Positions 1 to 8,688 are shown, counted from the first letter of the stretch. The stretch is DNA of 64,000 bases from DASRDU01 sp046331565 (GCA_046331565.1 JAXLQP010000001.1:2790001-2854000), one strand, 5' to 3'. Program-made: numbers and translations. The notes: generated by a model not told the origin, from the sequence alone.

Positions 1-1041
1 GACAATCTGCCGGAACCCGGCGGTGAAACCATCCTGCTGACGCTCAGCGATGCGACTGGCGGGGCTGTGATCGGCACGCCTGCCGCTGTAGCGCTGACAA
101 TTCAGGATGACGACGGCGCAGGCTTCGACGCACCGGGCGACCCGCTGCCCGCTTCAGCCGAAATCAGCGATCAGAAAGCCGGATCGGTGCTGATCTTTCC
201 GTTTTATTCCTCGAACATCACGCGCCCATCGTTTGAAAACACGCGCCTCAATCTGACCAATGCCGACACTTCACGCGCCGCTTATGTCCACCTGTTTTTC
301 ATCGACTCGGGCGGGCAGGTGGCTGATTCATTTATCTGTCTGACGCCGAATCATACGGTGACGCTGCTGACTGCGGAAATTGATCCGGGTGAAAGCGGCT
401 TTGTGGTGGCAGTAGCCGTTGACCGGACAACAGGCTGCCCGATCAACTTCAATTTTCTGATTGGCGATGAATACGTCAAGCTGGCTTCAGGCCACGCCGC
501 CAGCCTGAGCGCGCAGGCCTTTGCCGCGCTGCCCGGCGCTCAGTTTCAGTGCGATGCCAGTGCCGTCACCGCCGATCTGGATTTTGATGGCGTTACTTAC
601 AACGCGGCTCCGCGTGTGCTGGCCATTGACAGCGTGGCCGCGCCTGATGAAGGCAACTCAACGCTGCTGATTCTCAATCGCATCGGCGGCGATTTGCGCG
701 ACCGGATTTCATCGCTCGGCCAGATCTTCGGCATTTTGTACGATGATGTCGAAAATCCGCACAGCTTTGACTTTTCGGGCAGCGCGCAACTGCGGCGACT
801 GCTGACAAAGGATTATCCGCGCACTACGCCGCGCCCGGCTGAAATCATTCCGGCTGGTCACACCGGCTGGATGAAGGTGTGGATGAGTTCAGATCGTGCC
901 ATGACCGGCGCGGTCATCAACTTCAACCCCGGCGCGGTCAGCCAGGTGTCAGCTTACAATCAGGGCCATAACCTGCACACGCTGACGCTGAACACAAAAT
1001 CAACTTTCACGATGCCGGTCTTTGCCCCGCACTGCGATTGA
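1..1041 (+). CDS. Calx-beta domain surface protein, C-terminal part (5' truncated by window)
   Basis: The reading frame is open from base 1, so the gene starts upstream of the window. The first ~37 residues end in an acidic DDD and match the last strand of a Calx-beta repeat (pattern PxxxIQDDD), a Ca-binding beta-sandwich found in large extracellular or adhesion proteins. The remaining ~300 residues are a beta-rich, Cys-poor region with repeated aromatic/hydrophobic alternation and no membrane segment. I do not recognise it as a named family; similar tails follow Calx-beta repeats in secreted proteins. No sortase or PEP-CTERM signal is visible at the C-terminus, which ends in a His-Cys-Asp. 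Likely exported; function unknown. Confidence 0.7.
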   Translation, partial: DNLPEPGGETILLTLSDATGGAVIGTPAAVALTIQDDDGAGFDAPGDPLPASAEISDQKAGSVLIFPFYSSNITRPSFENTRLNLTNADTSRAAYVHLFFIDSGGQVADSFICLTPNHTVTLLTAEIDPGESGFVVAVAVDRTTGCPINFNFLIGDEYVKLASGHAASLSAQAFAALPGAQFQCDASAVTADLDFDGVTYNAAPRVLAIDSVAAPDEGNSTLLILNRIGGDLRDRISSLGQIFGILYDDVENPHSFDFSGSAQLRRLLTKDYPRTTPRPAEIIPAGHTGWMKVWMSSDRAMTGAVINFNPGAVSQVSAYNQGHNLHTLTLNTKSTFTMPVFAPHCD

Positions 1042-1215
1042 AGGCGGATCAGATCGGTTTTCAATCGCGTAAACGAGAAGTGTGGCGCGATTTGCCAGAA
1101 TCGCGCGGTTCACGTGGGCGGGCCGATGGCGTAAGCCGCGCGACTGCGGGCCAATCCCCCCCCCTTGCTTCCGTACACCCGGCTGAAATCCGATCCAGAT
1201 CAGGCGATTCCGGGA

Positions 1216-1299
1216 GACGGTGTTCGGAGTTCCAGCTTTAGCTGGTCTGGCCTGAATTCACAGGCAACCAGCCAAAGCCCGAACTCCGAACACCGTCCT
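1216..1299. repeat. Long imperfect palindrome in a convergent intergenic gap
   Basis: GACGGTGTTCGGAGTTC (1216-1232) is exactly reverse-complemented at 1281-1297. The inner parts continue pairing with GCTTT, GCTGGT and GCCTG/CAGGC blocks around a 6-base AATTCA loop (1255-1260). It lies between the convergent Calx-beta gene and the IclR gene. There is no T-tract directly behind either arm, so it is not a textbook intrinsic terminator; a REP/MITE-like element or a structured termination region are alternatives. The rest of 1042-1340 holds nothing I recognise. Confidence 0.6.
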
Positions 1300-1340
1300 G
1301 TAATTTTCCAGACAATAACCTGAATGCTGCCGGTTCCGAT

Positions 1341-2114
1341 TCAGGCAGACTTGTGGCCGATCTGTTGTGAAATGCGGCGAGCCGCGCCTTTGACCTGTTC
1401 GATGACTTTCGGCAGGTGAGTCAGTTCATTCTGCGAGGTCGTGCCGCTGACGCCGAGCGCCGCAACGACATTGCCGAGCGCATCGTAAACCGGCGCCGCC
1501 ACACATCGCCCGCCCTGGCTGTTCTCTTCGTCATCAATCGCGCAGCCCTGCTCTCTGACTTTTTCAAGTTCGCGCATCAGCCGCGCCGGAACGGTGATGG
1601 TTTTGGGCGTCTGCTTTTTCAGACCGTGCTTTTTGATGATGGCGTCAACTTCAGATGAAGGCAGCGCCGCCGCCAGCACCTTGCCGACCGCTGTCGCATG
1701 CACTGACATCCGGCGACCGACCCACGTGTTGGGGCGAAAGAAACCCGGCGCTTCGACCTTGGCGATGTAAACGGCTTCGCCCTGATCCAGCACGGCCAGA
1801 TGGGCCGTCAGGTTGATCTTCTCAACCAGTTGCTGCATCGCCGGAACGGCCAGTTCACGCAAATCCAGCCCGGCCTTGACGCCGTTGCTGAGGTGCATGA
1901 TTTTGAGGCCGAGGTGATATTTGCCGGTTTCAGGGTCGCGCCGCAGATAGCCGCGCTTTTCAAGCGTGCGCAGAATGTAGCTCGCTGAACTTTTCGGAAT
2001 CTCCAGCCGACGACTGATTTCAGAATTGCTCAGGCTGCCGCGCTGCGCTACGGCTTCAAGAATCGTCAGCGCCCGCTCCACCGCAACCGACGAACTGTCC
2101 TCACGTTCACTCAT
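1341..2114 (-). CDS. IclR-family transcriptional regulator of the glyoxylate locus
   Basis: 257 aa, the usual IclR length. Residues ~8-65 form the N-terminal winged helix-turn-helix (VERALTILEAVA, then SNSEISRRLEIPKSSASYILRTL, which is the recognition-helix region). Residues ~80-250 are the GAF-like effector domain, including the conserved TAVGKVLAA and GVSGTTS segments. The gene is divergent from malate synthase, and the shared 286-bp gap carries repeated 16-bp palindromes, so it most likely controls the shunt operon and itself. In enterobacteria IclR represses aceBA; whether this one represses or activates cannot be read from sequence. Confidence 0.88.
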   Translation of the reverse strand: MSEREDSSSVAVERALTILEAVAQRGSLSNSEISRRLEIPKSSASYILRTLEKRGYLRRDPETGKYHLGLKIMHLSNGVKAGLDLRELAVPAMQQLVEKINLTAHLAVLDQGEAVYIAKVEAPGFFRPNTWVGRRMSVHATAVGKVLAAALPSSEVDAIIKKHGLKKQTPKTITVPARLMRELEKVREQGCAIDDEENSQGGRCVAAPVYDALGNVVAALGVSGTTSQNELTHLPKVIEQVKGAARRISQQIGHKSA

Positions 2115-2196
2115 CTTCGTTTCCTTTCAGTGATTAAGGCCTTCCGGCTGTCTGCCCGGCAGCTTACCAGAGCCGCCCTGAGCTGGTCAAACCATC

Positions 2197-2232
2197 GTTC
2201 AGCATTGTGATTTTGCGTTCAGGATATTGAAC
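2197..2232. promoter_or_regulatory. Putative IclR operator pair (one degenerate, one good palindrome)
   Basis: GTTCAGGATATTGAAC at 2217-2232 is a palindrome with GTTCA-N6-TGAAC half-sites. A degenerate copy, GTTCAGCATTGTGATT, lies at 2197-2212, 20 bp away (about two helical turns), closer to the regulator gene. Assignment to the adjacent IclR protein is inference from position and repetition. Confidence 0.5.
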
Positions 2233-2298
2233 AGGATCAATTTTCCGCTTGACCCGGCCCTCGAAGCTGCCGCAGGATGTGCGGCATTGTGAAGCTGT

Positions 2299-2314
2299 GT
2301 TCAGCATTCTGAAC
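2299..2314. promoter_or_regulatory. Putative IclR operator palindrome 2
   Basis: GTTCAGCATTCTGAAC: exact 6-bp inverted half-sites GTTCAG/CTGAAC with a 4-bp centre. Located 87 bp upstream of the malate synthase start, a plausible promoter-proximal site. Confidence 0.6.
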
Positions 2315-2336
2315 ATCAAAGAAAACCGGAACTACT

Positions 2337-2352
2337 GTTCAGAATCCTGAAC
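2337..2352. promoter_or_regulatory. Putative IclR operator palindrome 3
   Basis: GTTCAGAATCCTGAAC: the same GTTCAG-N4-CTGAAC palindrome, 38 bp downstream of the previous copy and ~48 bp before the malate synthase start. The two identical half-site pairs are strong evidence of a dimeric regulator binding here. Confidence 0.6.
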
Positions 2353-2400
2353 CAGCCGGAAAGACTGACGGGCGACTGCCGGACGAGGAAGGACAGACTG

Positions 2401-3975
2401 ATGCTGACTGCGACTGCCGCGACCGATGAACGGATGAACCGCGCGCCTGAGGGCTTCGATGTGCGCCGCGATCTGCCGCCTGAAGCGGCGGAACTGCTGC
2501 TGGCGCTGCATCGTGAATTCACGCCGCGCCAGCAGGAGCTTGCCGCGCAGCGCGCCCGCACGCTCGCGGCGGCGCAGCGTGGCGAACGGCCCGCGCACCT
2601 GCCGCCTTCCATCGCCACGACGAGCGACTGGCGCATTGAACTGCCTGAGTGGTGCGCCGATCAGCGCAATCAGATGACCGGCCCGGCGGATGATGCTGAA
2701 CTGGTAGTCAAAATGCTGAACAGCGGCGCGCCCGGCGTCATGCTCGACCTTGAGGATTCGATGGCCAATTACTGGCCGAACCTGCAGCGCGGCATGGCGA
2801 ATGTCCTCAGTGCGCTGCGTGGCGAACTGAGTTACTTCGATCAGAAGCGGCAGCAGACAGTGACGATCAGGCCGGGCCGCACCGTGATTTTCACGCGGGC
2901 GCGCGGGCTGCATCTGAATCAGGCCGGCGTGCTGCCCGGCGAACTCGTGTCGGCCTCGCTCTTTGATGTGGTGTGCCTTGCCGCCCAGGTTGATCCAGCA
3001 CGGCTCAGCCATCCGCTCTGTTTTTACATTCCGAAATCCGAATCAGCCGCCGAGGCGCTGTGGTGGCGCGATCTGTTCGAGGCCCTCGAACAGGCGCGGG
3101 GCTGGCCGCACGGCTGGATCAAATGCATGGCGCTGGTTGAATCGCACCCGCTGGCGTTTCAGATGGAAGAGTTCAGCTATCACCTGCGCGATCACCTGCT
3201 CGGCCTGAACCTGGGCCGGTGGGATTACATGGCCAGTCTGATTCATTTCAACCTGACCGACCCGGAGTGGGTGCTGCCTGATCGCAACACGATTCCGCAC
3301 GATGTCCCGTTCTTTCAGAACCTGCGCAATCTGATTCCTGAAATCTGTCACCGGCGCGGGATGCTGGCGATTGGCGGGATGACGGCGCTTTATCCGAACC
3401 GCGAGAACCCGGAACTCAATGCGCGCGCACTCTCAGTGCTCGAAAAGGACAAGCAGAACGAAGCCGCCTGTCTGATGGATGGCGCGTGGACGGGGCATCC
3501 TGATCAGAATGAAATTGCCGTGCGCCAGTTCCCCTGCCCGAACCAGATCAGTCGCCGCCGCGAAAATGCCGACCGTTACCCTGACCTGCGGCCCGTGCCG
3601 CACGGCGTCGGCACGCGCACGCTGGCCGGAACACGCGCTGCCATTCGCACGGTCATTCGCTATCGCAATGGTTATCTGAACGGCAAGGGCGCGAGCCTGC
3701 TGGATGGTTATATGGAAGACCTGGCGACTGACCGCATTTACCGGCTGATGATCGCGCAGCGCCTGCTGCATCGTGACGCGGTGGAAATCACCGATGAAGC
3801 GGGCGCGCCGGTCAGGCATACGCCGGAACTGATCACACGGTTATTTGACGAAGAACTCAGCCGCATCATCAGCGAACTGCCCCCCGGCACACCGGCTGAA
3901 GTCAGCGAAACATCCCGCGCCGCCCGACAGATCAGCGAACAGATGATCGTGCGCGGTGAATTCGATCCTGTCTGA
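2401..3975 (+). CDS. aceB: Malate synthase (type A)
   Basis: Condenses glyoxylate with acetyl-CoA to malate, the second step of the glyoxylate bypass. 524 aa fits the A isoform (~530 aa), not the ~720-aa G isoform. The family signature is present as RDHLLGLNLGRWDY (residues ~263-276). LDLEDSMAN (~115-123) and FTRARGLHL carry the Mg/glyoxylate-binding acidic and Arg residues, DGAWTGHPDQ is conserved, and YMEDLATDRIYR near residue 440 holds the expected catalytic Asp. A purine-rich ribosome site (GAGGAAGGA, 2385-2393) sits 7 bases before the ATG. First gene of an operon with the adenylate kinase-like gene (36-bp gap) and isocitrate lyase. Confidence 0.95.
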   Translation: MLTATAATDERMNRAPEGFDVRRDLPPEAAELLLALHREFTPRQQELAAQRARTLAAAQRGERPAHLPPSIATTSDWRIELPEWCADQRNQMTGPADDAELVVKMLNSGAPGVMLDLEDSMANYWPNLQRGMANVLSALRGELSYFDQKRQQTVTIRPGRTVIFTRARGLHLNQAGVLPGELVSASLFDVVCLAAQVDPARLSHPLCFYIPKSESAAEALWWRDLFEALEQARGWPHGWIKCMALVESHPLAFQMEEFSYHLRDHLLGLNLGRWDYMASLIHFNLTDPEWVLPDRNTIPHDVPFFQNLRNLIPEICHRRGMLAIGGMTALYPNRENPELNARALSVLEKDKQNEAACLMDGAWTGHPDQNEIAVRQFPCPNQISRRRENADRYPDLRPVPHGVGTRTLAGTRAAIRTVIRYRNGYLNGKGASLLDGYMEDLATDRIYRLMIAQRLLHRDAVEITDEAGAPVRHTPELITRLFDEELSRIISELPPGTPAEVSETSRAARQISEQMIVRGEFDPV

Positions 3976-4011
3976 ACCTGCAATCATTGTTATCAACCGG
4001 AGGTAATCGTT

Positions 4012-4665
4012 ATGGCACACATCATTGTCATTCTCGGAGCGCCCGGCACAGGCAAAGGCACGCAGGCCAGAGCACTGGCGCAGACCACAGGCTGTCCGCT
4101 GATTTCGGTCAGTCGGCTTCAGGAAGATATTGCCTGGTCGGCCACGCTGCTCGGTCACGCAGCGCCTGCGGGGGCTGAAGTGCTGACGGATGAAAGACTG
4201 ATGCAGTCAATTGAAACGCGCACTTCGCAGCCTGATTGCGATGACGGCTACATTCTGGATGGCTGGCCGAACACGCTGCGGCAGGCGCAGATGCTTGAGG
4301 AACTGGCGACGCGGCAGGGCCACGACATTCTGGTTTATCGCCTGAATGCAACGCCCGCTGCGCTGATGAAGCGACTCAACGGCAGGCGCGTCTGTCAGCA
4401 TTGCGGCGAAAGTTACAACACCTGGCTCAGGCCGCCCGTCGCGCAGGGCCGCTGCGATTTGTGCGGCCAGCCGCCCGGCCTGCGCGATTATGAATCGGAA
4501 GCCATGCTGCAATCGCGCCTGAACAGATGGCAGCAGTCAGCCGAACCGGTGATGAATCACTTCAGACAAAGCGGGCGACTGGTGGAACTCAACGCCGAAC
4601 GCCCGGTTGAAGAGGTCTTTTACGATTTGTGTTCATCGGCCACAGGACTGACCTGCGGCGCGTGA
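4012..4665 (+). CDS. Divergent adenylate kinase-like P-loop nucleotide kinase
   Basis: 217 aa with an adenylate-kinase plan: P-loop GAPGTGKGTQA (residues ~9-19), a TDERLM segment, DGWPNT, and a zinc-type LID with CQHC...CDLC (four Cys). Two hallmark AMP-site elements are changed: the STGDMLR motif of true Adk is ISVSRLQE here (Thr and Arg lost), and DGFPRT is DGWPNT (Arg to Asn). Arginines in the RDY and SRL segments remain. The fold and ATP site therefore look intact while canonical AMP binding is doubtful. A good GGAGG (3999-4003) lies 8 bases before the ATG. It sits between the two glyoxylate-shunt genes, an unexpected place for a housekeeping adk, so a specialised paralog is more likely than the cell's only adenylate kinase. 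Confidence 0.8.
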   Translation: MAHIIVILGAPGTGKGTQARALAQTTGCPLISVSRLQEDIAWSATLLGHAAPAGAEVLTDERLMQSIETRTSQPDCDDGYILDGWPNTLRQAQMLEELATRQGHDILVYRLNATPAALMKRLNGRRVCQHCGESYNTWLRPPVAQGRCDLCGQPPGLRDYESEAMLQSRLNRWQQSAEPVMNHFRQSGRLVELNAERPVEEVFYDLCSSATGLTCGA

Positions 4666-4726
4666 CGATTCACGACAGAGAACAAATCCGGCGAGCAGCA
4701 ATTCAATTTTTCAATCAGGAGAGATG

Positions 4727-6037
4727 ATGACTATGAACCACAGCGATCAATTCAGTCAGGCAATGGAACTTGAACGGCAGTGGGCCACCAGTCCGCGCTG
4801 GCGCGGCATCAGCAGAACCTGGTCAGCAGCCGATGTCATTCGCCTGCGCGGCTCAGTGCAGATCAGTTACACCCTGGCTGAGATGGGCGCGCAGCGGTTA
4901 TGGCAGATGCTGCACCAGGAGGATTACGTCAACGCGCTTGGCGCGCTGACCGGCAACCAGGCCGTGCAGCAGGTCGAAGCCGGACTGAAGGCGATTTACC
5001 TGAGCGGCTGGCAGGTGGCGGCTGACGCTAACAATGCCGGGCAGACTTATCCCGATCAGAGCCTTTATCCGGCAGACAGCGTGCCGACGGTCGTGCGCCG
5101 CATCAATCAGGCGTTGCAGCGCGCCGATCAGATTGCCCATGCCGAAAACCGCCACGACACTTACTGGTTTGCGCCGATTGTGGCCGATGCCGAAGCCGGA
5201 TTCGGCGGTTCGCTCAACGCCTTTGAGTTGATGAAAGGGATGATTGAAGCCGGAGCGGCGGGCGTGCATTTTGAAGATCAGCTTGCTTCCGCCAAAAAGT
5301 GCGGCCACCTCGGCGGCAAGGTGCTGGTGCCGACGCAGGAATTTATTCAGAAGCTGAACGCAGCGCGCCTCGCGGCTGACGTGATGGGTGTGCCAACGCT
5401 GCTCGTTGCGCGCACTGATGCCAACGCGGCCTCGCTGCTGACCAGCGACATTGACGAACGCGACCACCGTTTTCTGACCGGCGAAAGAACGGTCGAAGGT
5501 TTTTATACGGTGCGCGCCGGGCTGGATCAGGCGATTGCGCGCGCGCTGGCTTATGCGCCGCATGCCGATCTGCTGTGGTGCGAAACTTCAGAGCCGAATC
5601 TGGCAGAAGCGCGGCGCTTTGCCCAGGCGGTTCACGCTGAGTTCCCCGGCAAGCTGCTGGCTTACAACTGCTCGCCGTCATTCAACTGGAAGAAGAAGCT
5701 CGACCGCGCCACGATTGCCGAATTTCAGCCGCGCCTGGCTGAGATGGGCTACAAATTCCAGTTCGTCACGCTGGCCGGATTCCACGCGCTCAACCTGAGC
5801 ATGTTTGAACTGGCGCGCGGTTATCGCCACGAAGGAATGGCTGCTTATTCGCGTTTGCAGGAACTTGAATTCGCGCTCGAAAGCGAAGGCTACAGAGCGA
5901 TCAAACACCAGTCGTTTGTCGGCACGGGATACTTTGACGAAGTGGCCCGGACGATTGCCGGAGGCGAGTTGTCAACGGTGGCATTGACAGGCTCGACCGA
6001 AGCCGAGCAGTTTGCAGGCGAACTGGTCTGTCATTGA
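4727..6037 (+). CDS. aceA: Isocitrate lyase
   Basis: Cleaves isocitrate to glyoxylate and succinate, the first step of the glyoxylate bypass. The signature KKCGHLGGK is present with the catalytic Cys near residue 192. The Mg/substrate segments ADAEAGFGG, HFEDQ, LVARTDA and YNCSPSFNW are all intact. Length (~436 aa) matches the shorter bacterial form. ATGs occur at 4724, 4727 and 4733; the AGGAG at 4717-4721 is best spaced for 4727, though 4733 is possible. Last gene of the aceB/adk-like/aceA operon, followed by a strong terminator. Confidence 0.95.
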   Translation: MTMNHSDQFSQAMELERQWATSPRWRGISRTWSAADVIRLRGSVQISYTLAEMGAQRLWQMLHQEDYVNALGALTGNQAVQQVEAGLKAIYLSGWQVAADANNAGQTYPDQSLYPADSVPTVVRRINQALQRADQIAHAENRHDTYWFAPIVADAEAGFGGSLNAFELMKGMIEAGAAGVHFEDQLASAKKCGHLGGKVLVPTQEFIQKLNAARLAADVMGVPTLLVARTDANAASLLTSDIDERDHRFLTGERTVEGFYTVRAGLDQAIARALAYAPHADLLWCETSEPNLAEARRFAQAVHAEFPGKLLAYNCSPSFNWKKKLDRATIAEFQPRLAEMGYKFQFVTLAGFHALNLSMFELARGYRHEGMAAYSRLQELEFALESEGYRAIKHQSFVGTGYFDEVARTIAGGELSTVALTGSTEAEQFAGELVCH

Positions 6038-6054
6038 GAGAACAACCATCATTC

Positions 6055-6105
6055 AAAAAAGCCGCAGCCGCGAAAGTGATGAACTTCGCGGCTGCGGCTT
6101 TTTTT
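6055..6105. terminator. Bidirectional intrinsic terminator
   Basis: A perfect 14-bp stem (6061-6074 with 6085-6098, GCCGCAGCCGCGAA and its reverse complement) has a 10-base loop. Six A's precede it and seven T's follow (6099-6105), so it can stop transcription from both the isocitrate lyase operon and the convergent Uma2 gene. Confidence 0.92.
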
Positions 6106-6123
6106 CAGAAAAGCCTGTTTGCA

Positions 6124-6657
6124 TCACTGAGTCTGAAAAATGGCGCTGAGCGGGCAGCGGAAGCCGGGGAAAAGGTCATCACTGAGCAGTTCATTTTCTC
6201 CCGCAAAAATCTGCGCCTGAGTCGGTGAGCGAAAGATCGTGATCGTGCGATGTTCCGGTGAAACGATCCAGACCTGTCGGACTCCGGCTTCGAGATATTC
6301 CAGCACCTTGCCGCTCACTTTTTCATGCAGATCATTCGGAGAAATAATTTCGACTGCCAGATCAGGCACTATCGGCCAGACGCTTTCAGGAACGCCTTCA
6401 GCCGGAAGTCGCTCAGCCGCGACAAAGGCGAGATCGGGGATCCGTTCGTTTTCCCCGATTTTGAAATTTGCCTCGGAACTGACTATTCCGAGTCCGCTGG
6501 CTTCAACATAGCCACCCAGCCGAACAATCAGGCGCGCCGCGATCACACCGTGTCTGGCTCCGGGCATCTCCCGCTCCTCCGGTTGTCCGTTGACGATTTC
6601 ATAATCGCGCTCACCATCGGGCGCGACTGCCATTTCCGTGGTGGCTTCCATAACCAT
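6124..6657 (-). CDS. Uma2-family (DUF820) restriction-endonuclease-fold protein
   Basis: 177 aa. The conserved core is RIPDLAFVAAERL followed by VPDLAVEIISPNDLHEKVSGKVLEYLEAGVRQ in two parts, that is the PD...EXK nuclease-fold motif with Asp, Glu and Lys in order, and ends with VWIVSPEHRTITIF. Uma2 proteins are abundant in cyanobacteria, Blastocatellia and Chloroflexi and are mostly of unknown role. It stands alone and is convergent with the isocitrate lyase operon. ATG at 6657 and at 6651 are both possible. Confidence 0.85.
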   Translation of the reverse strand: MVMEATTEMAVAPDGERDYEIVNGQPEEREMPGARHGVIAARLIVRLGGYVEASGLGIVSSEANFKIGENERIPDLAFVAAERLPAEGVPESVWPIVPDLAVEIISPNDLHEKVSGKVLEYLEAGVRQVWIVSPEHRTITIFRSPTQAQIFAGENELLSDDLFPGFRCPLSAIFQTQ

Positions 6658-6692
6658 CTCTCCAGCTCAGACGCTCCTCTGCGCTTCACAAC

Positions 6693-7868
6693 TCAGGGTT
6701 CGGTGCGCAGGTCGAGGCTGCGCTTGGTGACGAGGTCGTAATAGTTGTCGTAACCGCCCGCGTTCATATCGCGCAGCAGGCTGTCAATCGTTTGCAGCAG
6801 TTGCACGCTGAAATGATTGTCCACCGTCTGCGGGTGCTGGTAGGCGTAATAGGCGTAATTGAAATAGCTGCGAATGATGACGCTGCGTTTGTCAATCGGC
6901 AGGAACTTGAGGTTATCAACAAACCGCTGAAAGGCGTTGTCCTGGCGGAAGAGATAAAACTCGACGTTGGACACATAGAAGGCCGACACCTTGTCGCCGG
7001 TTTCCTGCAAATATCTGCCGATTTCGCGCAGGGCTTTGGTTCCGGCCAGGTCGCCCGTCACGGGAATGATCAGATTGCGCTCCTGCATCTTTTTCAGGTA
7101 CTGGTAACTTTCTTCGGTGGCCAGGTAATTGCGCTGGTGGCCTTCGAGATCCTTTTCCAGCAGCAGGTCACGAAAGGCCGGGAAGAAGCGGCCCGACGGA
7201 CGATCACGAATCGTGTAGCGGGTTTCGAGTCCGGCCTGCGTGAAGGCGTTGTAAATTTCCCTGATCTTGTCGTAATCGGTCTGACTGAGCGTCAGGTTGA
7301 AGCTCTGAAGTTTTTTGCGCACCTCAGTCCAGTTCCGTTCGATCAGCTTCGGATTGGACGGCGTGCGGTCGGCATAATTGACGACCAGATCGGTGATCGA
7401 AGCGTTCTCCCATTTCCTGAGATCCTTCGGCAGCGGTTTGCCAAAGAGCAGTGACAGATATTCGACACGATTGCGCGCAAGCTGGAACATCGCCTTGAAC
7501 ATCAGGTGCTGCAAATTGGCGTCGCGCCGGATGTCAATCATAAAGGCGATGCGCGGTTTGATGTGCGCGATGTAAGTAAAGTTCTGATCAGGCCCGACGC
7601 CGATGTAAGCGCCGCCGCTGACGCCATCCATCTGCAAGCGGCTCAGGACGTGCTGATATGAAAGTTCATTGGAAACCAGGTTGTCCGACCCGAAATAGCC
7701 TGACGGTTCGGTGATGCGGTCAATGAGCTGCTGCATCTCGCTGCGCTTTTCGGCGCGGGCGGCCACCGAAGCGTCGGGCCGCTGCATGGCTGACGGACTG
7801 GCAACGAAATAAACAGTGACAAGTGCAAAAGCGATAGCGTGGCGAAAGTCGTGCAGAAACCTGAGCAT
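6693..7868 (-). CDS. Secreted protein of unknown function (methyltransferase-fold-like)
   Basis: 391 aa. The N-terminus has a basic start and a hydrophobic stretch (HAIAFALVTVYFVASPSAM) that reads as a signal peptide. The conserved-looking core GGAYIGVGPDQNFTYIAHIKPRIAFMID in two parts is followed by RRDANLQHLMFKAMFQLA. The VGPDQNFTYI...IAFMIDIRRDNL arrangement recalls the LIC_10091-type family of exported proteins proposed to have a Rossmann methyltransferase-like fold; that match is from memory. No transmembrane segment after the signal, no obvious catalytic residues. It is transcribed away from the PilZ gene, and the gap 7869-8158 holds no clear element. Confidence 0.6.
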   Translation of the reverse strand: MLRFLHDFRHAIAFALVTVYFVASPSAMQRPDASVAARAEKRSEMQQLIDRITEPSGYFGSDNLVSNELSYQHVLSRLQMDGVSGGAYIGVGPDQNFTYIAHIKPRIAFMIDIRRDANLQHLMFKAMFQLARNRVEYLSLLFGKPLPKDLRKWENASITDLVVNYADRTPSNPKLIERNWTEVRKKLQSFNLTLSQTDYDKIREIYNAFTQAGLETRYTIRDRPSGRFFPAFRDLLLEKDLEGHQRNYLATEESYQYLKKMQERNLIIPVTGDLAGTKALREIGRYLQETGDKVSAFYVSNVEFYLFRQDNAFQRFVDNLKFLPIDKRSVIIRSYFNYAYYAYQHPQTVDNHFSVQLLQTIDSLLRDMNAGGYDNYYDLVTKRSLDLRTEP

Positions 7869-8148
7869 GCTGTTCTCCTCAAAATCTGCGGTGACGGTGT
7901 GAATTGCGGTGTCGCAACCGGCAGCGCAATCCGTCTTCCATTACGGGAGTGCGTCCATTATCGCCATCCGCCAGGGTGCGCGCAACATAACTTTTTGACG
8001 AAATCCGGCACTCTGCCCAATTGCGTCATTAATCGCCCGGCCAGCCGTCACAACATCAAAATTCCTGTCACAGAATTGAAATGTTTTCGACATTCAGGGT
8101 GGCGAAAATGACCGGGCCTCGACGAGCGCGACAGCAGACCGACCGCAC

Positions 8149-8153
8149 AGGAG
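8149..8153 (+). promoter_or_regulatory. Ribosome binding site that decides the PilZ start
   Basis: AGGAG lies 5 bases before the ATG at 8159. Longer in-frame starts at 8081 and 8108 have no comparable site, so 8159 is preferred. Confidence 0.65.
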
Positions 8154-8158
8154 CAGCA

Positions 8159-8656
8159 ATGAAGACCATCACCGCCGACGAGATCGCTTCGTCCACTTTG
8201 TTTGAGCAGATGATTGAACAGGCGCCCGAAGTGATGCCGGAAATTTCAGTGAGCGACCGGCGCAAGTATGTGGCGCGCATCCCGATTGAAATTTCGCTGC
8301 GTGTGGCTTCATTCAGATTCAGCGCCCCGGCCCGCACGATTGATGTCAGTGTGTCCGGCCTGCAGGTGCGCACGCAGTTGCCGCTGACGCTGGGCGAGCG
8401 CGTGATTCTGACCTTTCACGATTCCGGCGAACAGGTGCCGCTCAACATCTGCGCCGAAGTCGTCCGGGTGGATGCCGAAGCTGAAGCGGATTCATCAGCC
8501 CTGCTCAGACCTGAAAGCATGGCGCAGGTCTTCAGCGAAGTCGCCCGCCTCAGCGTGCGCAACGATTTGTCAGCCGCGCCCGGTTACGGCCTGCGCATCC
8601 TGCGCGATGACAGCGCGGCGTGGCAGAATTTTGTGCGGATGCAGGTGCTCAGTTAA
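8159..8656 (+). CDS. PilZ-domain protein
   Basis: 165 aa from the preferred ATG. A single PilZ domain begins with the RRKYVARIP motif (residues ~34-42), the RxxxR c-di-GMP contact, and continues to DVSVSGLQV (D/NxSxxG). Both ligand motifs of PilZ are therefore recognisable, so c-di-GMP binding is plausible. The N-terminal ~30 residues and the C-terminal ~60 are unassigned. No membrane segment. Monocistronic between divergent and convergent neighbours. Confidence 0.8.
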   Translation: MKTITADEIASSTLFEQMIEQAPEVMPEISVSDRRKYVARIPIEISLRVASFRFSAPARTIDVSVSGLQVRTQLPLTLGERVILTFHDSGEQVPLNICAEVVRVDAEAEADSSALLRPESMAQVFSEVARLSVRNDLSAAPGYGLRILRDDSAAWQNFVRMQVLS

Positions 8657-8688
8657 GGCATCACAATCCGGCCTGGATCAGAAAGTCA

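Noticed and set aside
1038..1241. 67-aa frame after the Calx-beta gene
   Set aside because: Runs into the palindrome, Arg/Ser-rich, no ribosome site.
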